Assembly: GCF_000213255.1 (NCBI RefSeq)
Contig: NC_015520.1
Location: 1,074,001-1,138,000, forward strand
DNA: 64,000 nt
DNA from: Mahella australiensis 50-1 BON
GTDB lineage: Bacteria; Bacillota; Clostridia; Mahellales; Mahellaceae
Reading direction: 5' to 3'
Of this stretch, positions 54,268 through 62,408 are shown piece by piece. The position numbers were made by a program, and so were the translations under genes. The notes below the pieces were generated by a model that saw nothing but the letters and a program-made list of their open reading frames with translations, was not told where the DNA came from and made no database searches. The stretch's first letter is position 1, and every line of letters starts with the position of its first letter.

Positions 54268-54315
54268 TAAATAAAGGTGAATAGTCACAAATAAACAGCG
54301 GATGGAGGGACTGAG

Positions 54316-54801
54316 ATGAACATACTTATAGATGACCGACAGTCGGTTATGGAGATAAGGGATGATGTCTATGACTTGCTGGAACAGGTTGTGAAGCGTT
54401 CTATAGAGCTAGAGGGACTGGAACCGGACATAGAAGTCAGTATAATACTTATAGACAATGAACAGATAAAGGAATTGAACAGAGATTTCAGGGGCATCGA
54501 CAGAGAAACCGATGTTTTGTCCTTTCCGGCCATCGATTATGAAAGCGATGAGGGTGAGCCTGTGGAGGATATAAATATGGATACCGGTGACCTTATATTG
54601 GGGGATATAGCGATATCGGTTGAGAAGGCTGCTCAACAAGCTGAGGAATACGGCCACTCTTTCTATCGTGAAATGGGTTTTTTGACCGTGCACGGTATGT
54701 TCCACCTTTTAGGCTATGACCATGAGGACGAAGAAGAAGCTACTATTATGCGTCAAAGAGAAGAAATGGTGTTATCATCCCTGGGACTAGAGAGGGAATG
54801 A
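54316..54801 (+). CDS. ybeY: Endoribonuclease YbeY, rRNA maturation factor
   Basis: YbeY is a zinc endoribonuclease for 16S rRNA 3' maturation and ribosome quality control. The 161-residue protein has the metal motif H126-x3-H130-x5-H136 (HGMFHLLGYDH), with NRDFRGIDRETDVLSFP near 55 and LGDIAIS near 95. GGAGGGACTGAG precedes the ATG. It is separated from phoH by a repeat rather than by the usual yqfF gene. Confidence 0.96.
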   Translation: MNILIDDRQSVMEIRDDVYDLLEQVVKRSIELEGLEPDIEVSIILIDNEQIKELNRDFRGIDRETDVLSFPAIDYESDEGEPVEDINMDTGDLILGDIAISVEKAAQQAEEYGHSFYREMGFLTVHGMFHLLGYDHEDEEEATIMRQREEMVLSSLGLERE

Positions 54802-54805
54802 TGGT

Positions 54806-55189
54806 ATGCTCGATGTGGACATGCTTATAACGAAGGTCAAAGAAGCGCGTGAGCGTGCTTATGCGCCTTATTCGCATTTTCGCGTAGGTGCGGCATTGCT
54901 GACGCAATCCGGCCGCATATATACCGGCTGCAATATAGAGAACGCTGCATATGGTGCGTCTAACTGCGCTGAGAGGACGGCTATATTTAAAGCTGTATCC
55001 GAGGGATATAGTAGTTTTAGCGCCATGGCCATTATTAGTGATGCCGAGGAATATATATTCCCATGCGGCATATGCCGTCAGGTTATATGGGAATTCAGCC
55101 ACGATATAGATATATTCGTCTGTACCGCCGATGGCCGCTGGCAACGACATAATATAAAAGAGCTTTTACCGCATGGATTTCAGATGTGA
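54806..55189 (+). CDS. cdd: Cytidine deaminase
   Basis: The enzyme deaminates cytidine and deoxycytidine in pyrimidine salvage. The 127-residue protein shows the zinc ligands C54 with E56 (NCAER) and C87/C90 (PCGICRQ), and the N-terminal YAPYSHFRVGAAL. ATG 54806 has GAGGGA 7 bases upstream. The genes dgkA before it and era after it, usual in Firmicutes, are not present here. Confidence 0.95.
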   Translation: MLDVDMLITKVKEARERAYAPYSHFRVGAALLTQSGRIYTGCNIENAAYGASNCAERTAIFKAVSEGYSSFSAMAIISDAEEYIFPCGICRQVIWEFSHDIDIFVCTADGRWQRHNIKELLPHGFQM

Positions 55190-55258
55190 ATGCCTCTAGC
55201 ATTTTCTTGGCTTATGATATATACTATTAGCGATATGCTTATGTAAAGGGGTGCTTGA

Positions 55259-56482
55259 GTGTTTAAACGCATACAGGGAAATGCCAGAGGATGTCTTATG
55301 TTTGAGCCGCTTTTTGTTATACCGTTTAATATGTACGCTACTTATGCATCGGTATATATGCTCGAGCTCGGTTTAAGTGAGACACAGATAGGCTTAGTGA
55401 CATCTATATGTCTGGTGGTTCAAATATTTTCTTCGTTTATAAGTGGATATCTAACCGACAGGATGGGCCGTAGGTCTGCGTTATTGGTGTTTGACCTCAT
55501 AAGTTGGGGTATACCAATTTTTATATGGGCTGTAGCGCAAAATTTCTGGTATTTTTTAGTAGCTGCTATAATAAACGGTTTCCAGAAGGTCCCGAATACG
55601 GCTTGGTATTGCTTGCTGGTAGAAGATACCGATCCGAAAGACCGCTCTTTTGTATTTACCGTGTTACAACTTATAGGCGTATTGGCTGGTTTTTTTGCTC
55701 CTTTGGGAGGTTTACTGGTTAGACATTATACGTTAATACCGGCTATGAGAATTATGTATGTGATAACAGGTATAAGTATGATTACCATGTTTTTAGGCCG
55801 GAATAAAGCCACTCATGAAACCGAGATAGGTATAAGAAAGCGTCAGGAAAGCAAGCAAGCAGGCCTGAAAAAAGGTTTAGCCGAGTACAGTTATGCCATA
55901 AAGCTGATGTTATCCAATAAGCCGCTTATGCTTATATTTGGCGTTTACATATTGAACAACTTTCAGATGACAATGCGTGGGACTTATTTATCCATATATT
56001 TAGTAGATGCATTGAAACTCAATGATGCCCTTATATCAGTATTTCCGGCTATATCTTCGATAGCTATGTTAGTTTTAATGTTTTTAGCTGTACCGAGGTT
56101 TAACGCTGAGAGATATGAAAGGTATATGATGCTCGGTTTTAGCATATCTATTGCGGCTAATATTATGCTGATATTAGCACCTATAGGCAATGTGTTATTG
56201 GTAATTATAAGCACCATATTAGCGGCAGCCGGTGCTATTATAGCCAATCCGTACCTGGAAGCGGCAGTGGCCAATGCCATAGATGATGAAAATAGGGCTA
56301 AGATATTTTCTATCCTTACGGTATTCATACTGATATGCATATCGCCAACAGGCGTTATAGGTGGCTGGACATACACTATAGATCCCCGCGTACCGTTTAT
56401 ACTGGTAACATTGGCGTTTATAGGAGGTATGGCGCTTATGGCAATATTTGTTAAGCAACAGAAATTGCATAAAGATGCTTGA
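55259..56482 (+). CDS. Major facilitator superfamily transporter
   Basis: The 407-residue membrane protein has about 12 predicted helices and the MFS loop motif GYLTDRMGRRSALL between helices 2 and 3. The substrate is not clear. GTG start at 55259 with AAAGGGG upstream. Its stop overlaps the region just before the second MFS gene, so both are probably co-transcribed. Similar tandem MFS genes could act as drug or sugar exporters, but nothing decides between these. Confidence 0.85.
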   Translation: MFKRIQGNARGCLMFEPLFVIPFNMYATYASVYMLELGLSETQIGLVTSICLVVQIFSSFISGYLTDRMGRRSALLVFDLISWGIPIFIWAVAQNFWYFLVAAIINGFQKVPNTAWYCLLVEDTDPKDRSFVFTVLQLIGVLAGFFAPLGGLLVRHYTLIPAMRIMYVITGISMITMFLGRNKATHETEIGIRKRQESKQAGLKKGLAEYSYAIKLMLSNKPLMLIFGVYILNNFQMTMRGTYLSIYLVDALKLNDALISVFPAISSIAMLVLMFLAVPRFNAERYERYMMLGFSISIAANIMLILAPIGNVLLVIISTILAAAGAIIANPYLEAAVANAIDDENRAKIFSILTVFILICISPTGVIGGWTYTIDPRVPFILVTLAFIGGMALMAIFVKQQKLHKDA

Positions 56483-56493
56483 GGGTGACGATT

Positions 56494-57681
56494 ATGTTAA
56501 ATGATGAAAATGCATCGGTCAAGCCTAAGGGTAGCTCCGTGGCCTTATTTTGTATAATAACGGCGCTTTACTGGTTTTCTCTATATGCATATATACCCAT
56601 ATTTACGCCATATGTAGAATCATTAGGCGCTGGGCATACCATGACTGGCCTTATAGTCGGATCTTACGGTCTTACGCAATTGTTATTGCGTATACCGTTG
56701 GGTATTGTATCGGATAGACTGCGGAAACGCAAGATATTTGTGTCGCTGGGGATGTTGTTATCTTTGGGCAGCAGCCTGGGCTTGTGGCTGGTGCCTGGCG
56801 TGTGGGGAGCGTTGATATTCAGGGGATTGGCGGGTGCGGCTGCCTCTACATGGGTGGCGTTTACAGTGCTATTCTCCAGCTATTTTAATGAGGGGCAGGC
56901 CCAAAAAGCTATAGGTACTATAAATGTCTTCAATTCTTTGGGCCAGATGCTGGCCACGTTTGCAGGGGGCTGGCTGGCGCAAAGTGTGGGGTGGCAATCC
57001 ACCTTTATACTGGCCGCTATTGTAGGAGCTATAGGCTTGGTTGCCAGCCTGTTTGTGGCTGAGACTCGTGTTCCGACAAAACAACCGTTACAGGTGGAAC
57101 AGCTTCTTAAGGTTGGCAAAAGCGTCAGCTTGCTTACAGTATCCGGGTTGGCCATATTATCGCAATTTGTCACATTTGCCACGGTATTTGGCTTTACTAC
57201 GGTGCATGCACAATCTATAGGTGCCGGAGAATTCGAAATGGGTCTTTTAACGCTTATATCTACATTACCTTATATGCTGGCCTCTACTTTAGTAGGCTCG
57301 GTTTTTGCGACGCGTTTCGGTGAAAGGCGCACCGTGACAATTGGTTTCGCTATAGTGGCTGTATGTGCTGCTATAATACCGTTTACGCGTAGCATGTCTG
57401 GCTTATACATATCCCAGGCTATAGGAGGCTTTGGCCGCGGTATGGTCTTTCCCGTGCTTATGGGCTTGAGTATAAAGACAGTGGAGCCCGATAAAAGAGC
57501 CACTGCTATGGGTTTTTTTCAAGCTATTTACGCCGTTGGCATGTTCGTTGGGCCGTTTTTGGTAGGCCTTATAAGCGATGCTGTAGGCTTGACCGGCGGC
57601 TTTTTAGCTACGGCCGCGGTAGGTACTGTGGCAGCGTTTGTAGCCTGGGCCTCGCTTAAACCGTTGAGCCGGTCTATATAA
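56494..57681 (+). CDS. Major facilitator superfamily transporter
   Basis: The 395-residue protein has 12 predicted helices and the MFS signature GIVSDRLRKRKIF. It is not closely similar to its neighbour, so the pair is not a recent duplication. ATG 56494 is preferred over TTG 56479 because GAGGGTGA (56481-56488) is 5 bases upstream. A promoter for the next genes begins inside its end. Substrate unknown. Confidence 0.85.
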   Translation: MLNDENASVKPKGSSVALFCIITALYWFSLYAYIPIFTPYVESLGAGHTMTGLIVGSYGLTQLLLRIPLGIVSDRLRKRKIFVSLGMLLSLGSSLGLWLVPGVWGALIFRGLAGAAASTWVAFTVLFSSYFNEGQAQKAIGTINVFNSLGQMLATFAGGWLAQSVGWQSTFILAAIVGAIGLVASLFVAETRVPTKQPLQVEQLLKVGKSVSLLTVSGLAILSQFVTFATVFGFTTVHAQSIGAGEFEMGLLTLISTLPYMLASTLVGSVFATRFGERRTVTIGFAIVAVCAAIIPFTRSMSGLYISQAIGGFGRGMVFPVLMGLSIKTVEPDKRATAMGFFQAIYAVGMFVGPFLVGLISDAVGLTGGFLATAAVGTVAAFVAWASLKPLSRSI

Positions 57682-57692
57682 AGTGTTATAAT
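57664..57692 (+). promoter_or_regulatory. Promoter for zinc-ribbon gene and cobU-cobS
   Basis: TTGAGC (57664-57669), 17-bp spacer and a perfect TATAAT (57687-57692). The -35 lies in the end of the MFS gene. No cobalamin riboswitch is present between it and cobU. Confidence 0.7.
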
Positions 57693-57727
57693 AGATACGG
57701 ATTTCGAAAGGAGGACTTGAAATTACT

Positions 57728-57955
57728 ATGCCGAGTTATGATATGAAATGTAAGCATTGTAATAATGAATTTACTACAATGGTAAGCATAAGAGCAAAAG
57801 AAGAAGGCGAAATAGCATGTCCGCACTGCGGCAGCCATGATGTAAATCAGATTTTTAAGAACGTCAACTTTATCAAAGGCGGCGCTTCTGCAGCTTCATC
57901 GAGCAATAGTTGCAGCACCGGTGGTTGTGGCTCTTGCCACGCCTGCAGCGCGTAA
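57728..57955 (+). CDS. FmdB-family zinc-ribbon protein
   Basis: The 75-residue protein begins with the FmdB/CxxC_SSSS pattern PSYDMKCKHC and has two zinc-binding knuckles, C8-x2-C11 and C31-x2-C34, followed by a Ser/Cys/Gly-rich tail (GGCGSCHACSA). Function is unknown; a regulatory or metal-handling role is possible. It has AAAGGAGGACTTGA upstream and is 6 bases from cobU. Confidence 0.85.
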   Translation: MPSYDMKCKHCNNEFTTMVSIRAKEEGEIACPHCGSHDVNQIFKNVNFIKGGASAASSSNSCSTGGCGSCHACSA

Positions 57956-57961
57956 GGGGCT

Positions 57962-58534
57962 ATGGGAAGGGTCACGTTTATAACCGGAGGAGCCAGGAGC
58001 GGTAAGAGCGCATTTGCTGAAAGATTGGCGCGGCAGTATGGCGACGATGTGGCTTATATAGCCACATCTATCGCTACCGACGCCGAAATGGAAGAGAGGA
58101 TACGCTTGCATAGGCTGCGCCGGCCGGCCGGGTGGACTACATACGAATCATATAAAGGCATAGGAGATATAATAAATGGTACTGATAAAAGCGTAGTATT
58201 GTTGGATTGTATAACCATAATGGTTACCAACCTTATGTTAGAATATGATATAGATTGGGATCATTGTACCATCGAGCAAATCGATGCTGTCGAGCATGCT
58301 ATAAGAGCCGAGATAAAGATAATGCTCGACGCAGCGAAAGGTGGTAAAGCCGATCTTATAGTCGTATCGAATGAGGTGGGCATGGGGTTGGTCCCCGATT
58401 ATCCTCTGGGCCGTATATTCCGGGACATAGCAGGCAGAGTGAATCAACTCATTGCGGCGCAAGCCGATGAGGTGTACTTTATTATATCGGGCATACCGCT
58501 TAAGCTTAAGTCCGGTGGCACAGGTGGCTTATGA
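57962..58534 (+). CDS. cobU: Adenosylcobinamide kinase / adenosylcobinamide-phosphate guanylyltransferase
   Basis: CobU phosphorylates and guanylylates adenosylcobinamide during lower-loop assembly of cobalamin. The 190-residue protein has the P-loop TGGARSGKSAFAE at the start, YIATSIATD near 35, VLLDCITIMVTNLM near 82 and VSNEVGMGLVPDYPLGR near 138. ATG 57962 lies 6 bases after the zinc-ribbon stop. It is coupled with cobS. Confidence 0.95.
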   Translation: MGRVTFITGGARSGKSAFAERLARQYGDDVAYIATSIATDAEMEERIRLHRLRRPAGWTTYESYKGIGDIINGTDKSVVLLDCITIMVTNLMLEYDIDWDHCTIEQIDAVEHAIRAEIKIMLDAAKGGKADLIVVSNEVGMGLVPDYPLGRIFRDIAGRVNQLIAAQADEVYFIISGIPLKLKSGGTGGL

Positions 58535-58535
58535 T

Positions 58536-59291
58536 ATGTGGCTTGTAAAATGGATCAAGAGGTTTATATTGGCCGTACAGTTTATGACCAAGATACCCAT
58601 ATCGGTACAATTGGATGTAGATGAGCGGGACTTTGCTCAGAGCATGCTATTCTACCCCATTGTAGGCCTTATCGTAGGGGCATTGATGGCAGGGGTATAC
58701 TATATTTTCAGCCTAATAGCAAGCGGATTGTTGCCTCCTGTTGCGGCGGTTTTATCAGGAGTGGCTGTAACCGGTGCATTTCATCTCGATGGGTTGGCTG
58801 ATGTATGCGATGCCCTCTTGAGCAATAAAGACAGAACGGGTATGCTGGCTGTTATGAAGGACAGCCGCATAGGTACCGGAGGCGCCGTGGCCATAGCCTC
58901 TATCCTTATACTTAAAATAGCGGTGCTGACTGAGATGAGCGGGAACATCGCATATGACGCATTGCTGTTGGCCCCTGTACTGGGCAGAACTGGCATAGTT
59001 ACAGCCGCTGCGATATCACGATATGCGAGAGCTGAGGGCGGGCTGGGACAGCATTTTATAGATAAAACAGGCTGGTTGCAGATGCTCTGGACTGCGATTA
59101 TAGCTTTGGCTATAGCTGCTTTGGCGATAGGATATGCAGCGTTAGTGCTTTTAGCAGCCGAGTTTTTAACGACGGTGTTGTTTGCGAAATATATGAAGTT
59201 TAAAATAGGTGGTATGACAGGGGATACTCTCGGCGCTACATGCGAAATCACAGAAGTAGTAGTACTGCTAATATTCTCCGTATATATGTGA
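58536..59291 (+). CDS. cobS: Adenosylcobinamide-GDP ribazoletransferase (cobalamin synthase)
   Basis: CobS joins adenosylcobinamide-GDP with alpha-ribazole, the final step. The 251-residue membrane protein has five or six helices and the family motifs FMTKIPI, FHLDGLADVCDALLS near 80, RIGTGGA and GMTGDTLGATCE near the C terminus. ATG 58536 lies just after the cobU stop. With cobU and the remote cobT it allows cobinamide salvage; a full cobalamin pathway is not shown. Confidence 0.94.
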   Translation: MWLVKWIKRFILAVQFMTKIPISVQLDVDERDFAQSMLFYPIVGLIVGALMAGVYYIFSLIASGLLPPVAAVLSGVAVTGAFHLDGLADVCDALLSNKDRTGMLAVMKDSRIGTGGAVAIASILILKIAVLTEMSGNIAYDALLLAPVLGRTGIVTAAAISRYARAEGGLGQHFIDKTGWLQMLWTAIIALAIAALAIGYAALVLLAAEFLTTVLFAKYMKFKIGGMTGDTLGATCEITEVVVLLIFSVYM

Positions 59292-59297
59292 TAACCG

Positions 59298-59347
59298 CGA
59301 TTCGTAATATGTAACTGAAACGGGTGGCATAAAGCGAATCGAAGATG
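59298..59347. repeat. Copy of the dispersed intergenic repeat
   Basis: CGATTCGTAATATG (59298-59311) matches 54155-54168 directly and CGAATCGAAGATG (59335-59347) matches 54149-54161 inverted. GTGGCATAA (59324-59332) is also shared, inverted, with 54229-54237. This is a shorter, rearranged copy of the element at 54.1 kb. Confidence 0.6.
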
Positions 59348-59361
59348 TGATAAGCCGAAGC

Positions 59362-59390
59362 TTGCTGATTGAGGCTATAAGGGGTATAAT
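59362..59390 (+). promoter_or_regulatory. Promoter for the second ThuA-like gene
   Basis: TTGCTG (59362-59367), 17-bp spacer, perfect TATAAT (59385-59390), about 31 bases before the start codon. It begins 14 bases after the repeat copy. Confidence 0.75.
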
Positions 59391-59420
59391 TAATGCGTAA
59401 ATTTATAGGAGGTGTTTTAA

Positions 59421-60146
59421 ATGAGCGATTCCATAAAAGTAACGGTTTGGAATGAGTATCTTCATGAGAAAAAAGATGAAGAGGTAGCTCGCGTATATCC
59501 AAAGGGTATACATAATGCTATAGCGGAGTACTTAAATACACAGCCAGGTATACAGGCCAAAACCGCAACGCTGGATATGCCGGAACACGGTTTAACGGAT
59601 GATGTCCTAAATGACACAGATGTGCTGATGTGGTGGGGGCATATAGCCCACGATCAGGTCAGCGATGAAGTGGTGGATAAGGTTTATAGCAGGATTATGG
59701 ACGGTATGGGGCTCATAGTACTTCATTCCGCGCATTTTTCAAAGATATTCAAAAAGCTTATGGGTTCAACTTGCAATCTTAAATGGCGCGAAGCCGGAGA
59801 GAAAGAACGCTTGTGGGTGGTGGAGCCTGGTCATCCAATAGCAGAGGGATTGCCCGAGTACATAGAGATACCGCATACCGAAATGTACGGCGAGCGTTTT
59901 GACATACCGCAGCCTGATACATTGGTGTTTATAAGCTGGTTTGCTGGTGGAGAGGTATTCAGGAGCGGTTGCTGCTATAACAGAGGAAATGGCAAAATAT
60001 TCTATTTCCGCCCTGGCCATGAAACTTTCCCTATATACTATCAGCCGGAGGTGCAAAAGGTGCTGAGCAATGCCGTGCGTTGGGCGGCACCAGCAGATGG
60101 TCCAAAGCCTAATTTCGGTAATGTTAAACCGTTAGAGAGTATATAA
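59421..60146 (+). CDS. ThuA-like domain protein, stand-alone
   Basis: The 241-residue protein has the ThuA/DUF1037-like fold: [11 protein letters not shown] at the start, [11 protein letters not shown] near 70, [18 protein letters not shown] near 100, and [15 protein letters not shown] near 205. It resembles trehalose-utilisation protein ThuA more than the copy at 32146, from which it differs widely. The neighbours give no sugar context. TAGGAGGTG precedes the ATG. Role in 3-keto-sugar metabolism is likely but unproven. Confidence 0.87.
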   Translation: MSDSIKVTVWNEYLHEKKDEEVARVYPKGIHNAIAEYLNTQPGIQAKTATLDMPEHGLTDDVLNDTDVLMWWGHIAHDQVSDEVVDKVYSRIMDGMGLIVLHSAHFSKIFKKLMGSTCNLKWREAGEKERLWVVEPGHPIAEGLPEYIEIPHTEMYGERFDIPQPDTLVFISWFAGGEVFRSGCCYNRGNGKIFYFRPGHETFPIYYQPEVQKVLSNAVRWAAPADGPKPNFGNVKPLESI

Positions 60147-60151
60147 TAGAT

Positions 60152-60181
60152 AAAGCCGGAGGTATATATACCTTCGGCTTT
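60152..60181. terminator. Bidirectional terminator between convergent genes
   Basis: AAAGCCGGAGGTATA pairs with TATACCTTCGGCTTT (one mismatch), with A and T runs at both ends. It serves the ThuA-like gene on the plus strand and the coat-like gene on the minus strand. Confidence 0.8.
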
Positions 60182-60195
60182 AATAAAATGAGATG

Positions 60196-60858
60196 TTAAT
60201 CCTCTAAGTCGAGCAACTGCGGAGGGTATAAAGGCAGTTTAAAAATCTCTTCACAAATATTTTCCGCGTATTCTTCTGCCGGCGGTATTTTGCAGAACCC
60301 GAAGGCCGGTATCAAGAGTTCTACTTCGGCTACTACTTTTAATATCACGGTTACGCATACAGATATGCTAAAGCGGAAATCTCCCATATAGCATCCGCTT
60401 ACGCATACTGCGTTGACTATCGATTCTACTTGTGGCGGTATAACCGATGCGGGAGGCATGAAGAGTATTATATCCTTGTGAACAGTTATAGTTGCCAATC
60501 CACTACCTTGGGTGCCGTCAGCATCCGTGAAGATGACCTCTATCGGTATGTCTACATCCGTTCTGACCCTTGCAAAGTTGGGCCTGTTCTCTATGGGCGT
60601 TATGGTCAGATTCCTTATGGTGCCTTCTACTGACGTGGTTCGGCAGCTTACAAAGGTTAAAGGAGGTGTGAATGTTACCGCAGGTTTTACCTTGGTCAGC
60701 GTTATAACGACGTTATCCAGTTGTTCTTGCTGGAGACCGGCATCGTATACCTTTTTGACCTCGACGCATACCTTCTCCGCAATTCGTCCTATATTTCCGT
60801 CTTTGACAGGACATGGCATGTTCTCTATGCCTACATTTTTATCCGAATAAAATGACAT
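60196..60858 (-). CDS. Conserved clostridial protein, possible spore-surface component
   Basis: The 220-residue soluble protein has the pattern EKVCVEVKKVYDAG near 28-41, which is shared with a family of uncharacterised clostridial proteins often described near spore-coat genes. Later segments are predicted beta-rich (VRTDVDIPIEVIFTD, FRFSISVCVTVILKVV) with several Cys. No signal peptide. AAGGGGTGA precedes the ATG on the minus strand. The coat link is inference from recall of the family style, not from a domain hit. Confidence 0.6.
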   Translation of the reverse strand: MSFYSDKNVGIENMPCPVKDGNIGRIAEKVCVEVKKVYDAGLQQEQLDNVVITLTKVKPAVTFTPPLTFVSCRTTSVEGTIRNLTITPIENRPNFARVRTDVDIPIEVIFTDADGTQGSGLATITVHKDIILFMPPASVIPPQVESIVNAVCVSGCYMGDFRFSISVCVTVILKVVAEVELLIPAFGFCKIPPAEEYAENICEEIFKLPLYPPQLLDLED

Positions 60859-60925
60859 TTATCAATTCACCCCTTATAATAGTTTCAATATATATCTCAT
60901 ATATCCTTTGTACAATATCATGATA

Positions 60926-60934
60926 TGCTATAAT
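60926..60934 (+). promoter_or_regulatory. Extended -10 promoter element for the repeat/coiled-coil gene
   Basis: TGCTATAAT (60926-60934) is a TGn-extended -10 hexamer in the divergent intergenic region 60859-61009. A TTGTAC lies upstream at 15-bp spacing, somewhat short. The palindrome ATATCATGATAT (60915-60926) overlaps the spacer and may bind a regulator. Confidence 0.5.
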
Positions 60935-61009
60935 AGCTGAAAGTGTCACTACATAATCACCGTCGAGCATAAATCGGAATATAGTGATTAATGTGGGGGA
61001 TGATATTAC

Positions 61010-62344
61010 ATGGAATTTACAGGCAAACGGTATTTCATAGTGGATACCGATAAGGGCAAGATGCAGATCTATTTGGATGATAGAAAGCTTATGTGTCAAA
61101 ACTCGTCCAGTCAGGACATGGTGGCTGAGAATATAAAGGATTTTGATATCGCTTGTGAGCCGGATGGGACAATACGCTTATTATGTTGTAGTTTCGATGG
61201 GCATATGCTCCTTTATAAGTATGACTGGCACTCATGGAGTGGTAAGGTTATATACGATTACAGCAAGGATGATGCTGGTATAAGCCAAATAAATATTTTA
61301 GCGTATAAATCGGAAATACATCTTGTATATCTATTATCGGAAAACAAACGATCGCAAGCTGTATTTCACCATCATTGGAATGGCCGCGAGTGGACCAATG
61401 CCGTCATAGCTACTCCGGAAGGGATGGCTATAGAGAACATTTATATGCTTTATGATGACAGCAATAATCCGCATATAATAATGATCGGACAAAGATCCCA
61501 ATCGTATTGCATATTGCATACCTATCTTGATGGTGTACGATGGAAAAGTGTCGAAACGCTTTATTCAACACGAAAACACATCGATGATGTATCTATATGT
61601 GCGACGCATGATATAATGCATATGATATGGCATCAATATGGGGATCAAAACCATGAGGTAATGTATGGCAAGATTACAGGCAATCAATGGCAAAAGCCGA
61701 CGATGCTGGCAGAATGTCAGAGCAAAGTCAATGGTACTGCTATATCCGTCGATAACGAGGAAATCATAGCGCAGTGGATGGCAGATGAGAATCTCCATCA
61801 GTGCACATCGAGTGACGGTATTGCATGGCAAGAAGATGAACTCATATGTGCAAAAGATGATATAATAAAATGTAAATATATTAAAGAAAAAGGAGTTTTA
61901 AGATGCAATAAGGTCGATGCATTTACAATTAGAGGCGAATGGTGTATTATAAGAGGTAAGAGGAGACGGTCAGATGCTATGCAACAGGATGATGCTCAGA
62001 CGCTGGTTCAACAGATGGCGTTATTAGTGGATTTATATACAGACATAAAAGGTATATTGCTGCAGATGAATGCTGATAGTTATGCGGGACGCATAGCGTC
62101 GCTGCGGGATGCGCAGGCCAGACAAAAGCAGGTCGGACTGGATATTAATCAATTGCGCCAGATAAACGAAGATATAATGAAATCATCGATGCACCTGCAG
62201 GAGCGCAATCAATTGCTGGAACGCACTAATCAAACGCTTGAACAAAAAGTAGCCGAATACGAACGATTGCTCGATAGTCTCAAGGCCGAAAATATTGCGC
62301 TGAAAAAACAGATATTGGAGCAAATGAAACTTAAACAAGCTTAA
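61010..62344 (+). CDS. Tryptophan-periodic beta-repeat protein with C-terminal coiled coil, function unknown
   Basis: The 444-residue protein has no signal peptide. Its first 300 residues contain five repeats that each end in a Trp at 76, 128, 178, 227 and 273 (DWHSWSG, WNGREWTN, DGVRWKS, TGNQWQK, DGIAWQE), spaced 46-52 residues, which suggests a propeller-like fold. Residues about 330-444 are a charged coiled coil (ERNQLLERTNQTLEQK, ENIALKKQILEQMK). I know no named family. It is divergent from the possible coat protein and precedes mltG. Confidence 0.75.
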   Translation: MEFTGKRYFIVDTDKGKMQIYLDDRKLMCQNSSSQDMVAENIKDFDIACEPDGTIRLLCCSFDGHMLLYKYDWHSWSGKVIYDYSKDDAGISQINILAYKSEIHLVYLLSENKRSQAVFHHHWNGREWTNAVIATPEGMAIENIYMLYDDSNNPHIIMIGQRSQSYCILHTYLDGVRWKSVETLYSTRKHIDDVSICATHDIMHMIWHQYGDQNHEVMYGKITGNQWQKPTMLAECQSKVNGTAISVDNEEIIAQWMADENLHQCTSSDGIAWQEDELICAKDDIIKCKYIKEKGVLRCNKVDAFTIRGEWCIIRGKRRRSDAMQQDDAQTLVQQMALLVDLYTDIKGILLQMNADSYAGRIASLRDAQARQKQVGLDINQLRQINEDIMKSSMHLQERNQLLERTNQTLEQKVAEYERLLDSLKAENIALKKQILEQMKLKQA

Positions 62345-62408
62345 TTTAGCTCTATTGTGCGGCTTTGATATGATAAAACTATAAATTATGCGATAGAAGG
62401 GGATAATA

